Source: Kuschelorhynchus macadamiae (taxonomy: Eukaryota; Arthropoda; Insecta; Coleoptera; Curculionidae). From it: a DNA stretch of 64,000 nucleotides. The notes beneath the pieces are model-generated. The model was not told where the DNA came from and made no database searches. It was given only the letters and a program-made list of their open reading frames with translations. The position numbers and the translations under genes are program-made. The stretch spans positions 2,171,001-2,235,000 of the forward strand of contig JAUTXW010000537.1 in NCBI GenBank assembly GCA_030620095.1, read 5' to 3'. Below are positions 12,747 through 23,091 of the stretch, piece after piece. Each line of letters opens with the position of its first letter. Position 1 is the stretch's first letter.

Positions 12747-13865
12747 ATGCATTACACTGACGAAGAAAGATGTGATATTCTTCGCATTTTCTACAAGAAT
12801 AATAATAATGCTTGCGCGGCAAGAAGAGAATATCAGCGGCTTTTCCCCATGCGAGCTATTCCATCTCTAAAAACTTTCAAAAATATTGAACTTGGCTTTC
12901 GAAATCGAATGACTGTTAAAAGAAAAAAACGTACTGCGGTTATTAATGAGGAGGAGGAATTAAATATTTTATTATTTTTTCAAGGTAGGTTAATAGAAAT
13001 TACCCACAGGATATAAAGTAACTTACGCAAATATTATTTATTTTCAGAAAATCCAAATGCAGCCTTAAAAGACGCATCAATTTTTTTTAATAAATCTATT
13101 TTCAAAATTTATTCGACATTAAAAAAGCATGGATATTTTCCATACAAAATTTTACCCGTCCAGAAATTAACTGAAGATCAGAAAAACCAACGAACCATGT
13201 TTTGCCAGGAAATGTTGCTGATGAAAGATGAAGATAACAATATTTTTCAAAAAGTTTTATGGTCCGATGAATGCGCCTTTAGTACTGCCGGGATTCACAA
13301 CCGGAAAAATGTTAGATTTTGGGCAACGGAAAACCCTCGGGCCATGCGTGAAATTAAAACCCAAGGTCGGAAAACTTTAAATGTGTGGTGCGGGCTCCTT
13401 CACAACAAAATTATTGGACCGATTTTCATTGATGGATCTTTAAATGGAGAAAAATATCTAAATTTATTAAATAATGATCTGGAACCTATTTTGGATGACT
13501 TACCCCTCCGTCAATACAACCAAATTATTTGGCAACAAGATGGAGCCCCACCACACAATGTTTTTGCGGTCCTAAATTTTTTAAATCAAAATTTTGAAAC
13601 GTGGATTGGTCGGACTGGACCGATTCGGTGGCCGCCCAATAGTTCCGACTTAACACCTCTTGACTCTTTTCTGTGGGGATTTTTGCAGAATAAAATATAT
13701 GAAACTCCCACGGAAGATATAGAGGTGTTAAGAAGGAGAATAATTGAAGCCATTGAGGATTTAAACAATAATCATGCACAATTCATTATTAATGCGATTA
13801 ATAAAATCGAAGCAGATTATACAAATTGTATTGAAATGAATGGTGGACATATTCAGCAATTATAA
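12747..13865 (+). CDS. Intact Tc1/mariner-superfamily DDE transposase with a 63-nt intron
   Basis: Exon 1 is 12,747-12,984 (MHYTDEERCDILRIFY, an HTH-type N-terminus). The intron 12,985-13,047 (GTAGGT to TTTTCAG) restores the frame; exon 2 is 13,048-13,865. The spliced product is 351 aa, normal for the superfamily. Catalytic candidates are D153 (LWSDECAFS), D244 (IIWQQDGAPPH) and D285 (SSDLTPLDSFLWG). About 40 residues separate the last two, more than the 34 of canonical mariner. D280 is an alternative third residue, 35 residues after D244. There are no internal stops after splicing. The protein would bind the flanking TIRs and cut and paste the element at TA sites. The start was chosen as the first ATG after the left TIR. 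Unspliced reading meets a stop at about 13,017. Confidence 0.85.
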
Positions 13866-13923
13866 TATTTATATTTCATTTCATTATTGAATTATTTGAT
13901 AATATGTAGTTTTTTGTAATAAA

Positions 13924-14363
13924 CACAGCGTCAAAAAACTTGGACCCCTTCATAAGACGCAATGCAAAAATGCTCTGTTTCAAGACCTTGTATCTTGAGT
14001 AATAAATGATCCAACCATGTGATTAAAAAAAGTGTATGTTAACGAATAGCAGGGGTGCCACTTTTAGCCACATGAAATATTCTATTGTAATTAGAACGCT
14101 CTACAGAGTGTTTAAAAGTTTCTCAACACAGGACCTAATGCAAATTAAATGGGAGGTCTGGCTAAAAAAAATTAAACTCTCCTTATTAGCTTGCTGATTA
14201 CAATATCATGGCTCAGTTAACTAAAAGTGGTAGTCCCGCTATTCGTTGACATAATCATTTTTCAATCACTTCGTTGGTTCATTTATTACTGAAGATACGC
14301 GGTCTTGAGGAAAGCTTATTTGCATTGCGACTTATGAAGGGGTCCAAGTTTTTTGACGCTGTG
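13924..14363. mobile_element. 440-bp MITE nested in the transposon 3' flank
   Basis: It starts CACAGCGTCAAAAAACTTGG (13,924) and ends with the inverse, finishing GACGCTGTG (14,363). The first 33 terminal bases of the two arms are identical. Similarity continues inward for about 145 bp to CCACTTTTAG on each side, at roughly 85%. There is no coding capacity. TGTAGTTTTT occurs just outside both ends (about 13,905 and 14,364), offset by a few bases, so the target duplication is not clean. Confidence 0.85.
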
Positions 14364-14531
14364 TGTAGTTTTTAAAATATTCTTTTCTGTTTTCGTTAAT
14401 ATTATACATATATTTTTTAAAAACATGTGTTGCCTTAATTAGATTCATATGCATATTTCCAAAATTCGATGTTTTTGGAATACCCCGTAGAAGGAAAAAA
14501 ATCCACGTCTGATATTTCAAAAAATGTTTGT

Positions 14532-14690
14532 TTAGATGGCGATTCGTTGGAAGATGGTGATTTCTGTTCTGGTTGCCTGTGTATTTTCGTTATTCTCATA
14601 AGCTATGCGAAGGTTGTCGGATTTTTCCTCATCGGAAATGTGACATTTTATCCAGAAATTGACAGAAAGTCTACCAAACAGTAAAACAGT
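14532..14690 (-). pseudogene. Antisense diverged copy of the transposase N-terminus
   Basis: Immediately inside the right inner TIR, the minus strand reads CHISDEEKSDNLRIAYENN followed by ENTQATRTEITIFQRIAI and a stop. Aligned to the plus-strand transposase start (MHYTDEERCDILRIFYKNN, NACAARREYQRLFPMRAI) it is clearly homologous, but only about 40% identical in protein. The adjoining 221-bp TIRs are almost identical. The right end of this element therefore carries the 5' end of a related but different transposon. A stop truncates it after about 40 codons, followed by unrelated sequence. Confidence 0.7.
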
Positions 14691-15036
14691 CACCGTCAAT
14701 GACCAGTTTACGACCAGAAAAATGTTTACCTGTTTTACATAATAGTTTTCAAAAAATAACAATATCTCTTTAGGCTTTAGATTTAAGTATAGAATATCCC
14801 TTATAAAAAATGTGTAAAATTCTCAGGAGAATCCGAAAATTCAATAAAAAAATGGGGTACCTATTTGAAATAAGAAACTTGGACCACGCCCAGAGTTTCT
14901 GTAACACCCTGTATATGAAAAAAAATGTTTTCATAAAAATTCATTTGAAACCATTAAACTTTTGTTTGGGACACATTTTTCTAAAATGTCAAATAAAAAA
15001 GATAAAGGGGGTGGCAATATATAAAAAAAAACCCTG
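14690..15036 (-). repeat. Right inverted arm of the composite mariner-type element
   Basis: Inverse of 12,373-12,718. The inner boundary CACCCTG at 14,911 is followed by TA. The outer end is CCCTG at 15,036 followed by TG where TA is expected, suggesting one mutated target base. Confidence 0.9.
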
Positions 15037-15059
15037 TGCATATTATTTGTTAATAACTT

Positions 15060-15480
15060 CATAAAATATAAATATTTAGAGAGTTTATTAGGTCGCCATT
15101 TTATAAAATATAAAATTTAAAGAATTTATTAGGTCGCCATTTTGTTTTGCCTTATATGATTCGTACTTAAATGTTACCAGTTTATAGTGGAGTCAATCTA
15201 CCCAAATGTTCATGAAAAAGAAACTGCTCTTCCCATTGGTTTGTTTTTTTAATTTTTGTAAAAACATGGTGGGGTAACAAAGAAAGTAAAATTTTCTTTT
15301 TTAACAAAGACAGTATAGCGGATTCTATTGGTCCCAGCGGAACAAAAAAAAACTTGTTTCTTCGTTTCCAAATTTTCGACAAAACTGCGCTGATTTCAGA
15401 CAGCTATGTTCAATACATAACCTACAAAACAAAACTACTTGACATAAAGGAATTTTTGGATTTTCTGAGGCTTACTTGTG
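15060..15480. repeat. Dispersed repeat, copy 2 (TTAGGTCGCCATTTTG family)
   Basis: Two close blocks of TTTATTAGGTCGCCATTTT (about 15,085 and 15,126) precede AAATGTTACCAG and GTGGAGTCAATCTACCCAAA, then CATGAAAAAGAAACTGCTCT. The reverse complement of 19,700-20,130 shows the same order, with GGAGTTAATCTACCACAAA and CATGAAAAAAGGAGCTGCTC. No gene is seen. Confidence 0.6.
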
Positions 15481-16239
15481 TTAAATGAATTTGATAAATA
15501 CTTGCGAGAAGATACTTCTAGTGGTTACTAATAGGCATATCAATTTAATATTTATTGAAATAATAATACTTAAAAATGAGAATTTTTTTTTTAATTTAAA
15601 AATAAGCTTTTTTTACTATTTGACTTGATTTTTAATAATCACCTTTTTTTACATCTAATTATAAACATAACTATTAAAAACATATTTGGTCAATCTTAAT
15701 TTTTTTAATTAAGAAAATTATGTAGAATGTATCATTTTGAAGAGAATAAAGAACCTGCATTTTAAAAATTAAAATATTCAATTTGGCCAGTTTGACCAAA
15801 TGAATGACAGATGATTTAAGTTTCAAATTGAATTGCAGTTTTTAACCGTTATATAAGAGATAGACTTATTTAGTGTGTTTAATAGTAACCACTAGAAGTA
15901 TCTTTTCTCCAATTTTTCAAAATTCATTAAACACAATAAAATTATGAGCAAAGTCCAAAAATTCTTTTGTTATGTAGTGTTTTGTAGGTAATGTATCTAT
16001 TGAACATAGGATACCATATAGGGCTATTAAAAGGTAAATCCTACTTAAACTCATAAATGTTAACAGTAAACGAGATGACATATTAGAAAGAAAATGGTGT
16101 ATAAAGAGAAATAATAGACCTTAAGACTTTGGAGAAAAAGTAATAAAAATAAATGCTTTTTAAGTATAATACGATTTAATCTACGAAGCTAAAAAAATAT
16201 AGATAACTTATTAAGTTTCTTGGAAACATATATATATAA
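15481..16239. other. No recognisable gene
   Basis: AT-rich. The motif TAGTGGTTACTA near 15,522 and its inverse TAGTAACCACTAGAAGTATC near 15,884 form the ends of a possible 380-bp palindromic MITE. The inverse stretches AAAATTCCTTTATGTCAAG and AAAATTCTTTTGTTATG fall outside them on the same axis. No coding signal. Confidence 0.4.
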
Positions 16240-18600
16240 TATAATTGCATTATATCAATTTCATTGTACTCAGAGAGACGTTTCAAATTAAATGCATTAA
16301 AAATTGTAATATACCTGACTATCAACATTTCTGTAACAAAGCTAATTATAATAAAAATGGTGGTGTCCTTATTTTAGTTAATGTTAATTTTTCTTTTACT
16401 CAGTTAACTACATACTTCAAAAGTCATTATTAGTCAATTAGATTATAAACTAAATAATACCTATAACATTTGGCCTAATACCCATGTACCCAATCCGTAA
16501 AGAAAATTTTAATAGGGATAATATACACTTAGACCTTTACTAAAAAGGGGATAATATAAACATTTTAGACAAAAATGACATTCACATAGCAAATTTTCAG
16601 TCATATATAAATTTTGTTACAAGATCTGTTTCTGAACCATGCCTAGATCATATATCTGTTAATCAAAAGCTAAAGTCTAGTAACATGTTTCAACTCTTTT
16701 GTGTGCAGGTGTTTTAATAATAGGTGAAAGAAATAACAGACCATAGTCAGTAATGCTTTTAATTAATCAAAGGAATTATTGTTCTATAGTGAAGAATTGT
16801 ACAGCTGTGAACAAATTAAACCTCAAATTTGAAGAATTTTTACAAGAATATGATTGGTTTGTTATTATAAATGATAAAAATACAGAAACAGCAACTAATG
16901 TTTTTTTTTAAGACATATAGAATTAAGATTAACTGACACTGTTATGGTGAAAGATAGCAAAAAAGATTAAAGGCTGAATTAGTAACGGTATCATAAATTA
17001 GATAAGATGAAAAAAATAAGATAATTAATAAACAAAAAAATTAATACTACAAAGGACACATAAATCAAAAGAAAAATAATTTAAAAAGCTCTATGAAATA
17101 ATTAAAGATGCAACATATAAAAAAAACAAGTACTAATTACTTCATAATTATAAGTATTATTAATAAAAAATTTAAGAACTCATTTAAAAATGCCAATATT
17201 GACTACTACATAAACTTGGGAATCAAATTGGGAAAGGTTATTCCTCCTCTACAAATTGAGTATCACATGGACACGCTTTTGTTAACTCTATGTATTTGAA
17301 CCCTATTTCGAAAAATGAATTAATACAATGTATAGCTACTTTAAAAAATAATAGTTTTGATGGTATTGAAGCAATTAATTTAGTTTTCGAAAAGAGAATA
17401 TTTCCATCTGAGTTTAAACCCTCATCTATCTACGAAACTTTTTGCTAAATTTGCAAAAAAATAGATTTGTTCACTTTTTGAAAAGTGATAATATTTTATC
17501 AAAAAAACCAATTCAGGTTTCTGGATGAGTGCAGTATATCAGATGATATGCCTAGATTGGTAACTGAAGTTGTAAATAATTTAAAAAAAAGTGTTTAGAT
17601 GTGATTTTAGATTTGGCAAAGGAGTTCGTTACTGTATCTCACAAAGAACTTCTGCAAAACTATGGAATAAGATGAGTAGCATTTGATTTACTCAAAAGTT
17701 ATTTGTCACGAAGAAATCAAGTTGTTAGGTTAAATTACATTGTAAGTAATAAATAAAATATAAAAATTGGCATCCCCCAAGGAATATTCCAAGAACCAAT
17801 ACTTCTTATAACATATTTAAATTTATTGTTAAAGCTAGACATTGATTGCATAACTATATCTTATGCAGATGAAACAACCATTGTTGTCTCTTGACACATG
17901 GGAGAGTGTAAAAATTAAAAAACAAAAGAATAAATAACTTAAAAATAATAAAAAATTTGCATTCAAACTAAAAATTTATTTTAGCTTTTTCACCTAATAG
18001 GGCTAACAGGCCAGAATCTAACAGTATTATTTTAGATAATTGGAGTATTGAGCAACCCGCAATCTATAAAGTATGTAGGTATCATTATTGACAATTTTCT
18101 TAAATGACAGCTTCATATTGATTATGTATCAAACAGAATGTGAAAACTTATTCATAAGTTCCACTTGATACAAAATTTTTAAGAAAAATCTTTATTACAG
18201 TCTATAAGGCATTAGTTTAATCAATTATAAGGTATCCTTGTTTGGGATGGTCTTTATAAAAATAGCTTGTATAAAATAAATATAACACAAAAATAGATTA
18301 TATCCTGTACATCTACTTTTTAATGAAGATATTTGTAACTTTAAATTGATGAACATAAAAACAGTCCACAATTATAGCCACATTCACCCAAATCTACAAC
18401 TTTTGTTAACCATAGCTATGACACCCTTACGAGAACAATAAAACAACTAAGTAACAATGATCTCAATCTAAGATATATAAATTACATAGGTCCAAAATAT
18501 ATAATTTGCTACCTGGTGATAAAGGAAATGTACAAATTTAAAACAACAAAAAACACTATTTTTGAAAAACATCAACAATTTGAAAGGCTTTAACTGAGGT
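16240..18600 (+). pseudogene. Decayed Jockey/CR1-type LINE (LINE G)
   Basis: Endonuclease blocks include CNKANYNKNGGVLILV (about 16,328-16,380) and SVSEPCLDHISVNQKLKSSN (about 16,630-16,690, the conserved SxIDHIFVN box). RT blocks include NELIQCIATLKNNSFDGI (about 17,310), LDLAKEFVTVSHKELLQNYG (about 17,607, motif A), IGIPQGIFQEPILL (motif B) and TISYADETTIVVS (about 17,855, motif C with the second Asp changed to Glu). C-terminal RT sequence continues in broken frames to about 18,590. Multiple stops; inactive. Confidence 0.75.
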
Positions 18601-19679
18601 TGTTTATGTATTTTATGTATAGACATGTCGCCAGAACTGGATCCGGAATCTGGCGGTCTGGCCTATAATTAGAGATTCGATTTCGGCCGGATCTAATGGA
18701 AAATCCTGTCGGATCTAACATTTCACTCATTGTTCTCAATGTCAGATTATCTAACTTATTTGTTGGAAAAATATTAAAACGTTGCCGATTATTTAGGTCA
18801 ACTGAAAATCGCGGTTTAATTTCATAGTCGGGCAGAAAATAACTACCCAAATTTATTATTATCAGGAACTTAAAAGTAAGTTGGTATTTCTAAGTATTCT
18901 CCATTTTCTCTCTAATTCAGTTATATTTTCAGGTACATTTTTGGAAAATAATGGAGATATTCCTGGAATTTGGGATCAAGAATTGTGTCAGGGTGTATCA
19001 GGTTTAAACCAGTTAAAGCTTGTTGATCTCTGCTATTAAACAGAAATCTATGTTTAATTGATCCTGCACCTTCTAACTAAAACTCTTTACATGTTCCTAG
19101 AAATATTTTGCATACTTGCCAATTTGTTTCCACATCTATATCTTCAAAATTGATATTTCGGAAAACTAGGGAAAACAGTAGATTTTGATGGAAAGACTAA
19201 AAACTTTGAAAACAGTAGATCTACAGTTATAACAGCAGTATTGGCAATCATTCACGGTGGAAAAACGCATAAACGTGTATTGTTTTGAAAAGAAATAATA
19301 ATGAAAGCTTGGACTCGGTTCCAGCCGAAGTTATTCACATGGGACCCTGGATCTAGCTTTTTGAAAAATGGATCCGACGGCATCACTATTTATGTGTATG
19401 TTAAAAATAACTGTTTTTTTTTGTTGGTCACTAATATTAGCCTTCAGCTTATCTCACAAATATATGTCTATGATTCGGTACCTAAGAAAGTTTTTAGAAA
19501 ATCTATAGCTATAAGAAATTGTAAAACATACTCTTAATGATTGATTCTAATTGATTTCAAGCACCTATAGCTATTAATTAAGTCACATAGGTGTCTTTTA
19601 TACATTGTTCTGGAGTATTTAAATTAGAAATCTGAAAATGAAGAAACTGTTGTAAGCCAATATACTTGTCTTTGTTGAA
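18601..19679. other. No recognisable gene
   Basis: The minus strand holds an open frame of 86 codons (18,590-18,850) and the plus strand one of 78 codons (19,301-19,537). Neither resembles a family I know. GGATCCG/CGGATC-containing words recur (18,640, 18,695, 18,712, 19,373), suggesting MITE-derived sequence. I see no gene. Confidence 0.35.
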
Positions 19680-20480
19680 TAAAAATCAAAAACCCAATCA
19701 ATTCCCTTTCTCTGTGGTCTCACCAAATCTGAGGGGAAGAGCAGCTCCTTTTTTCATGAAAATTTGTGGTAGATTAACTCCATTATAATACCTATACAGG
19801 CCTGAGCATGTACTTTTAACTCAAAGATATGCAAAAGTCTCAGATAGTAATTGTTTCACAATTACAACTTTATTTGGCCGCCTCCTATCTTGAATTTGTA
19901 CCACAATTTTGTTAGTTTATCTCCATATCACAAAACTTGAAATTAATCTAATAAGTAATTTTTTCAGGCTCATTTTTAAATATCTTAGTAGGCCGGATTC
20001 ATACTAAAATGTTACCAGTTCATTTCTATGTAACACTTGATTTTTGTGCAAAATTTGAGATAAATTCGAAATTAGTTTTTGAGTAATAAGTTTTTAACAG
20101 TTTACCAGGCCGCCATTTTGTTCCGGCATATTGGATTTATTTTATTATTAATTTTTGGCCAAAGTCAGTTAGTTTTGTAGCTATGCCGCGAATTGACAGA
20201 CCAAGAGACAGACCAATGGAATTGAGAAAACATATTTTTTGAGATCTGGAAACGCTAAAACCTGAATATATGTAAAAAACTTGGGTGGTTTTTTCACAAT
20301 TCTAAACATTTTTTTGACTGTTATTTTGTTCCGCCATCTTGAATTCGTACCACAATTTTATCAGTACATCTCTATTCTATTCTATTCTTAATTCTTGTAC
20401 AAAATTTTAATAAAATAAAATTAGTTTTTCTAGGGCCGCCTTGTGTACTTGAAAAAAATTTAGTTTTAATCTTGTTTTTA
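19680..20480. repeat. Dispersed repeat, copy 3 (reverse orientation)
   Basis: It contains GGCCGCCATTTTGTTCCGGC (about 20,107) and TTTTGTTCCGCCATCTTGAA (about 20,323), a GACAGACCAAGAGACAGACC run, and GGTAGATTAACTCCATTATA (about 19,770). In reverse complement it combines the features of copies 1 and 2, so those two are likely parts of one longer family. Non-coding. Confidence 0.65.
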
Positions 20481-20735
20481 GGAGCTTCTTCATTACTATA
20501 CAAAATGATATTGGCAAAACAATAAGTTTAACGGATTTTACTATTTTTTTAAGAAGCTCTTTTGTTCCCCTAAGACCTAAGGGCCAGGTAAACAGGGGGC
20601 CCGGTTTTGTAGGTAATTTTTATATCTTATTCGCCTTACTAAAAGAAAGGAGAGCCCGTAAATTTGTTCGGAAGGAGAGCCGACTTTATTTGACTACATT
20701 AAAATAGAGAGGTCTAGTAGCAAGACTTCAGTATA

Positions 20736-22024
20736 AAGGGTATCCCAACAGAAACTGCTTCAATTGATTATGTAAAAACTACAATTGTTGATGAGAGCCA
20801 TTCAGCTAAAATATTTTTAAGCTGAGGGCTCTTCCGATTATACCAGAAGTAGACGTTAACTTGCGCATTTTAAATAGAACATCCTATATATTATTTCATT
20901 TTTCGCTTCTACGTAAAATTCTAGACATATTTTATGTATAATGTACTATATCGAAGTCTCACCGTTTTTGACATTTTTGATATTTAATGTCAAAAATTAC
21001 CTTTGCAGGCCAAAAAAATATCTCCCAATTTTCCCTATATGAAGGCTTTTATTGTTTAACTTGGGTAAATTTCTTTGTAGACAAAGGTCTATTTAGCAGA
21101 TTTTGTGTGCAATTTTGATAATCATCAGTACAAGATGTTCAAAAAATAAGAATAAAATTTAAATTGAAAAAAGTATCAAAAATAATTTTTTTCAAACACC
21201 CATTTTTATATTCTCGTCTTATGTAACATTCAAAATTAAGATAATCTTATAAAAGTTTCTCTATTCCAAATATGTTTAGTTTCTGAAATTATTGCCAATT
21301 ATACATGTTTCTATAGCAAATGATCTGCTATTACCCTATGCCTTATATGTTCAGTTAATGTGACTTGGCCATGACAGCGTTAGAACAAAACAAGTGCTAG
21401 AGTAATATTACTGTTATTTATGTGTGTTATGTTATTACTGAAATTGAAAAACCTGAGAAATAAACTTATGGTTGATAATGAATCTAATTGATATTGTCTA
21501 ATAATAAGTTAAAATAAAATTCACAGAATGCGACTCTTCTTGGAAAATCAGTTTCTTTTAGGTGATGAACTGTGGAAAATGTATATGGATGAAAGTTATG
21601 TTTAGGTATTATCCTGTGAATTGTTGTTTTGGATAGTCCTAAATCCAAGGCAGCTTGTCTTATCGACATTGTGTGATATCCGGCAAAATATCCCAAAATT
21701 GATAGATATGTTTCAGCCTGCAAAGTTCCTTTTTAACATAAAACATCAAAAATGTCAAAAACAGTAAGACTAAGGTATAGGACATTATACATGAAATATG
21801 TCTAGAATTTTAAGTAAAATCCAAAAATAAAATAATATACAGGGTGTTTCTATTTATGATGAGCAAGTTGACATCTATTTCCGGTATATCGGGAAGTGCT
21901 GGCATCTTGAAAATACTTTAGTTGAATGACCTCCATCGACAATAGTATAGTGCCAAATTTCGAGATTTTTATCAATTGTAGTTTTTCCATAATTGATCGA
22001 TGTAATCCCTGGTGGGACACCCTT
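20736..22024 (-). mobile_element. Mariner-type element with about 270-bp imperfect inverted arms
   Basis: Left arm from TATAAAGGGTATCCCAACAG (20,732) to about 21,010. Right arm inverse, from about 21,730 to TGGGACACCCTTTATA (22,028). The outer 150 bp and inner 120 bp of each arm meet at TATATT next to CAGGGTG (21,840 on the right), the same nested layout as 12.4-15.0 kb but more diverged. It encloses a minus-strand transposase fragment. Non-autonomous now. Confidence 0.65.
21484..21723 (-). pseudogene. Truncated Tc1/mariner-type transposase (HTH region)
   Basis: Minus-strand frame: ETYLSILGYFAGYHTMSIRQ, then AALDLGLSKTTIHRI-PKHNFHPYTFS and LKETDFPRRVAFCEFYF. This is the second helix-turn-helix and linker of IS630/Tc1/mariner-superfamily transposases: SIRQAA-DLGLS-TTI-RIL-KH-FHPY, then DF-RRV-FC-W. 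The DDE core is missing, as the frame ends at 21,484 without WSDE. Upstream the frame stops inside the right arm. A deletion derivative rather than a gene. Confidence 0.75.
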
Positions 22025-22028
22025 TATA

Positions 22029-22939
22029 AAGAAAACATTAAAAAGTAATATTCAGAAATATGATAAATATATAAAACAATTAGAATAAAACACATAATAA
22101 GAATGGTGTACACAGTAATAACAAGTTTCGCAAAACAATAAAGCACAATGATAATTGAATTTAATTTGATTTGAGCTATAGGTAATGATTTCGAACGACA
22201 TGAGAATTTAGTCTTTTTCAGACCTTCCTGGTTCTGTGTTTTTTGGACGTATGTATAACGGTAGAAGAAAATATATATTTTTGTTTTTAAATGATTATTT
22301 CATATTATTAATGTTTTTTGGATATATTAAACAATCTATAATAGATGAAAGCATTAAGATGTATAACCATTTATTACAAAAGTGTCAAAATATTTACTAC
22401 ATAAACAAATTGAGGGAGTTTCACCATTTAGAAAAAAAATTAATTTTATTTTTAAACAAATTTGAATGGAATCGGTTTGACATTTCTTAAGTTATCGAGC
22501 CCGAAAATTTTATTTACACAATATAAGGATAAACAGACATAGTTTATTATTATTAATATCAAAAAAACCTAACCTATATTTTGGAAAATGTTTTCAATTG
22601 CAATACATTCCCTTTAAAATAAAAATATTCCCAATAAAGGGTAAACAAATGCATTAACCTAAAAATGTCGCAATTGTGCTATAAATGCAAAATTCATAAT
22701 ATATTTAAAGGACCCAAAAATTCAATTTGTTTTCCTATGTTGTGGCTGTTCTGGAATCAGTTCTACAAATTTGACGATTGACCAGCAAGGTTATACCTTA
22801 TTGACTATTACAGAATGATGTCATTGAAAGGTCAGACATATGTGTATGGCATACAAACTATTTTTTGTTCATTTGCACAACAGAAAAGTGTGAATACCTA
22901 CCGTTATTTAAACTTTTATTTCCCGTTTAATTTGTGAAA
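22029..22939. other. No recognisable gene
   Basis: AT-rich. One 84-codon plus frame (22,236-22,490) is rich in Phe/Ile/Lys and resembles nothing I know. It could be the 5' region of the THAP-domain locus that follows. Confidence 0.35.
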
Positions 22940-23091
22940 ATGCCTAATTTTTGTTGGATGGTGAAATGTTCACCGTGTGTTGAAAGAGACATTTCTTTTT
23001 TCCGATTTTCTGCTGTTTTGATGAACAGGGAATATTATTTAAATGCATTGTCTGTAGAAAGAAGAAATGCTTGGATTAAATTGGATTACTA
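22940..23091 (+). CDS. THAP-type zinc-finger exon
   Basis: The ATG at 22,940 opens MPNFCWMVKC, then SPCVERDISFFRFSAVLMNR and LNALSVERRNAWIKLDY. This is the start of a THAP DNA-binding domain: Met-Pro, the first Cys pair (C5-x4-C10), FFRFP-like and RR-W-I boxes. The frame meets TAG at 23,090, but GTAAGC overlaps it at 23,092, a good splice donor after TA. The exon may therefore end at 23,091 in phase 2. The later C-x2-H pair of the domain was not found in a clear next exon. THAP domains occur in host DNA-binding proteins and in P-element-like transposases. Which one this is cannot be decided. Confidence 0.6.

Larger units (their letters stand above)
12498..14911 (+). mobile_element. Inner autonomous-looking mariner-type transposon
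   Basis: TA-flanked element of 2,414 bp. Its TIRs (12,498-12,718 and 14,690-14,911) are about 221 bp. I could find only one substitution and one T-run length difference between them. It contains an intact spliced transposase gene (12,747-13,865), a 440-bp MITE (13,924-14,363), and an antisense diverged copy of the transposase N-terminus (14,532-14,690). The inner TIRs end just before the transposase start. Confidence 0.85.
12373..15036 (+). mobile_element. Composite Tc1/mariner-superfamily element with inverted repeats inside inverted repeats
   Basis: The outer boundaries are CAGGGTTTTTTTT at 12,373 (preceded by TA) and its inverse ending CCCTG at 15,036. The outer arms (12,373-12,497; 14,912-15,036) are about 125 bp and differ at only a few positions. 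Inside them a second pair starts CAGGGTGTTACAG (12,498) and ends CTGTAACACCCTG (14,911), flanked exactly by TA on both sides. Either this is one element with TIRs of about 346 bp, or a 2.4-kb element sits in the central TATA of a palindromic MITE. The high arm identity indicates recent activity. Confidence 0.85.

Noticed and set aside
18590..18850. 86-codon minus-strand frame as a host exon
   Set aside because: No splice sites of quality at its edges, no recognised domain, and repeated GGATC words suggest repeat-derived sequence.
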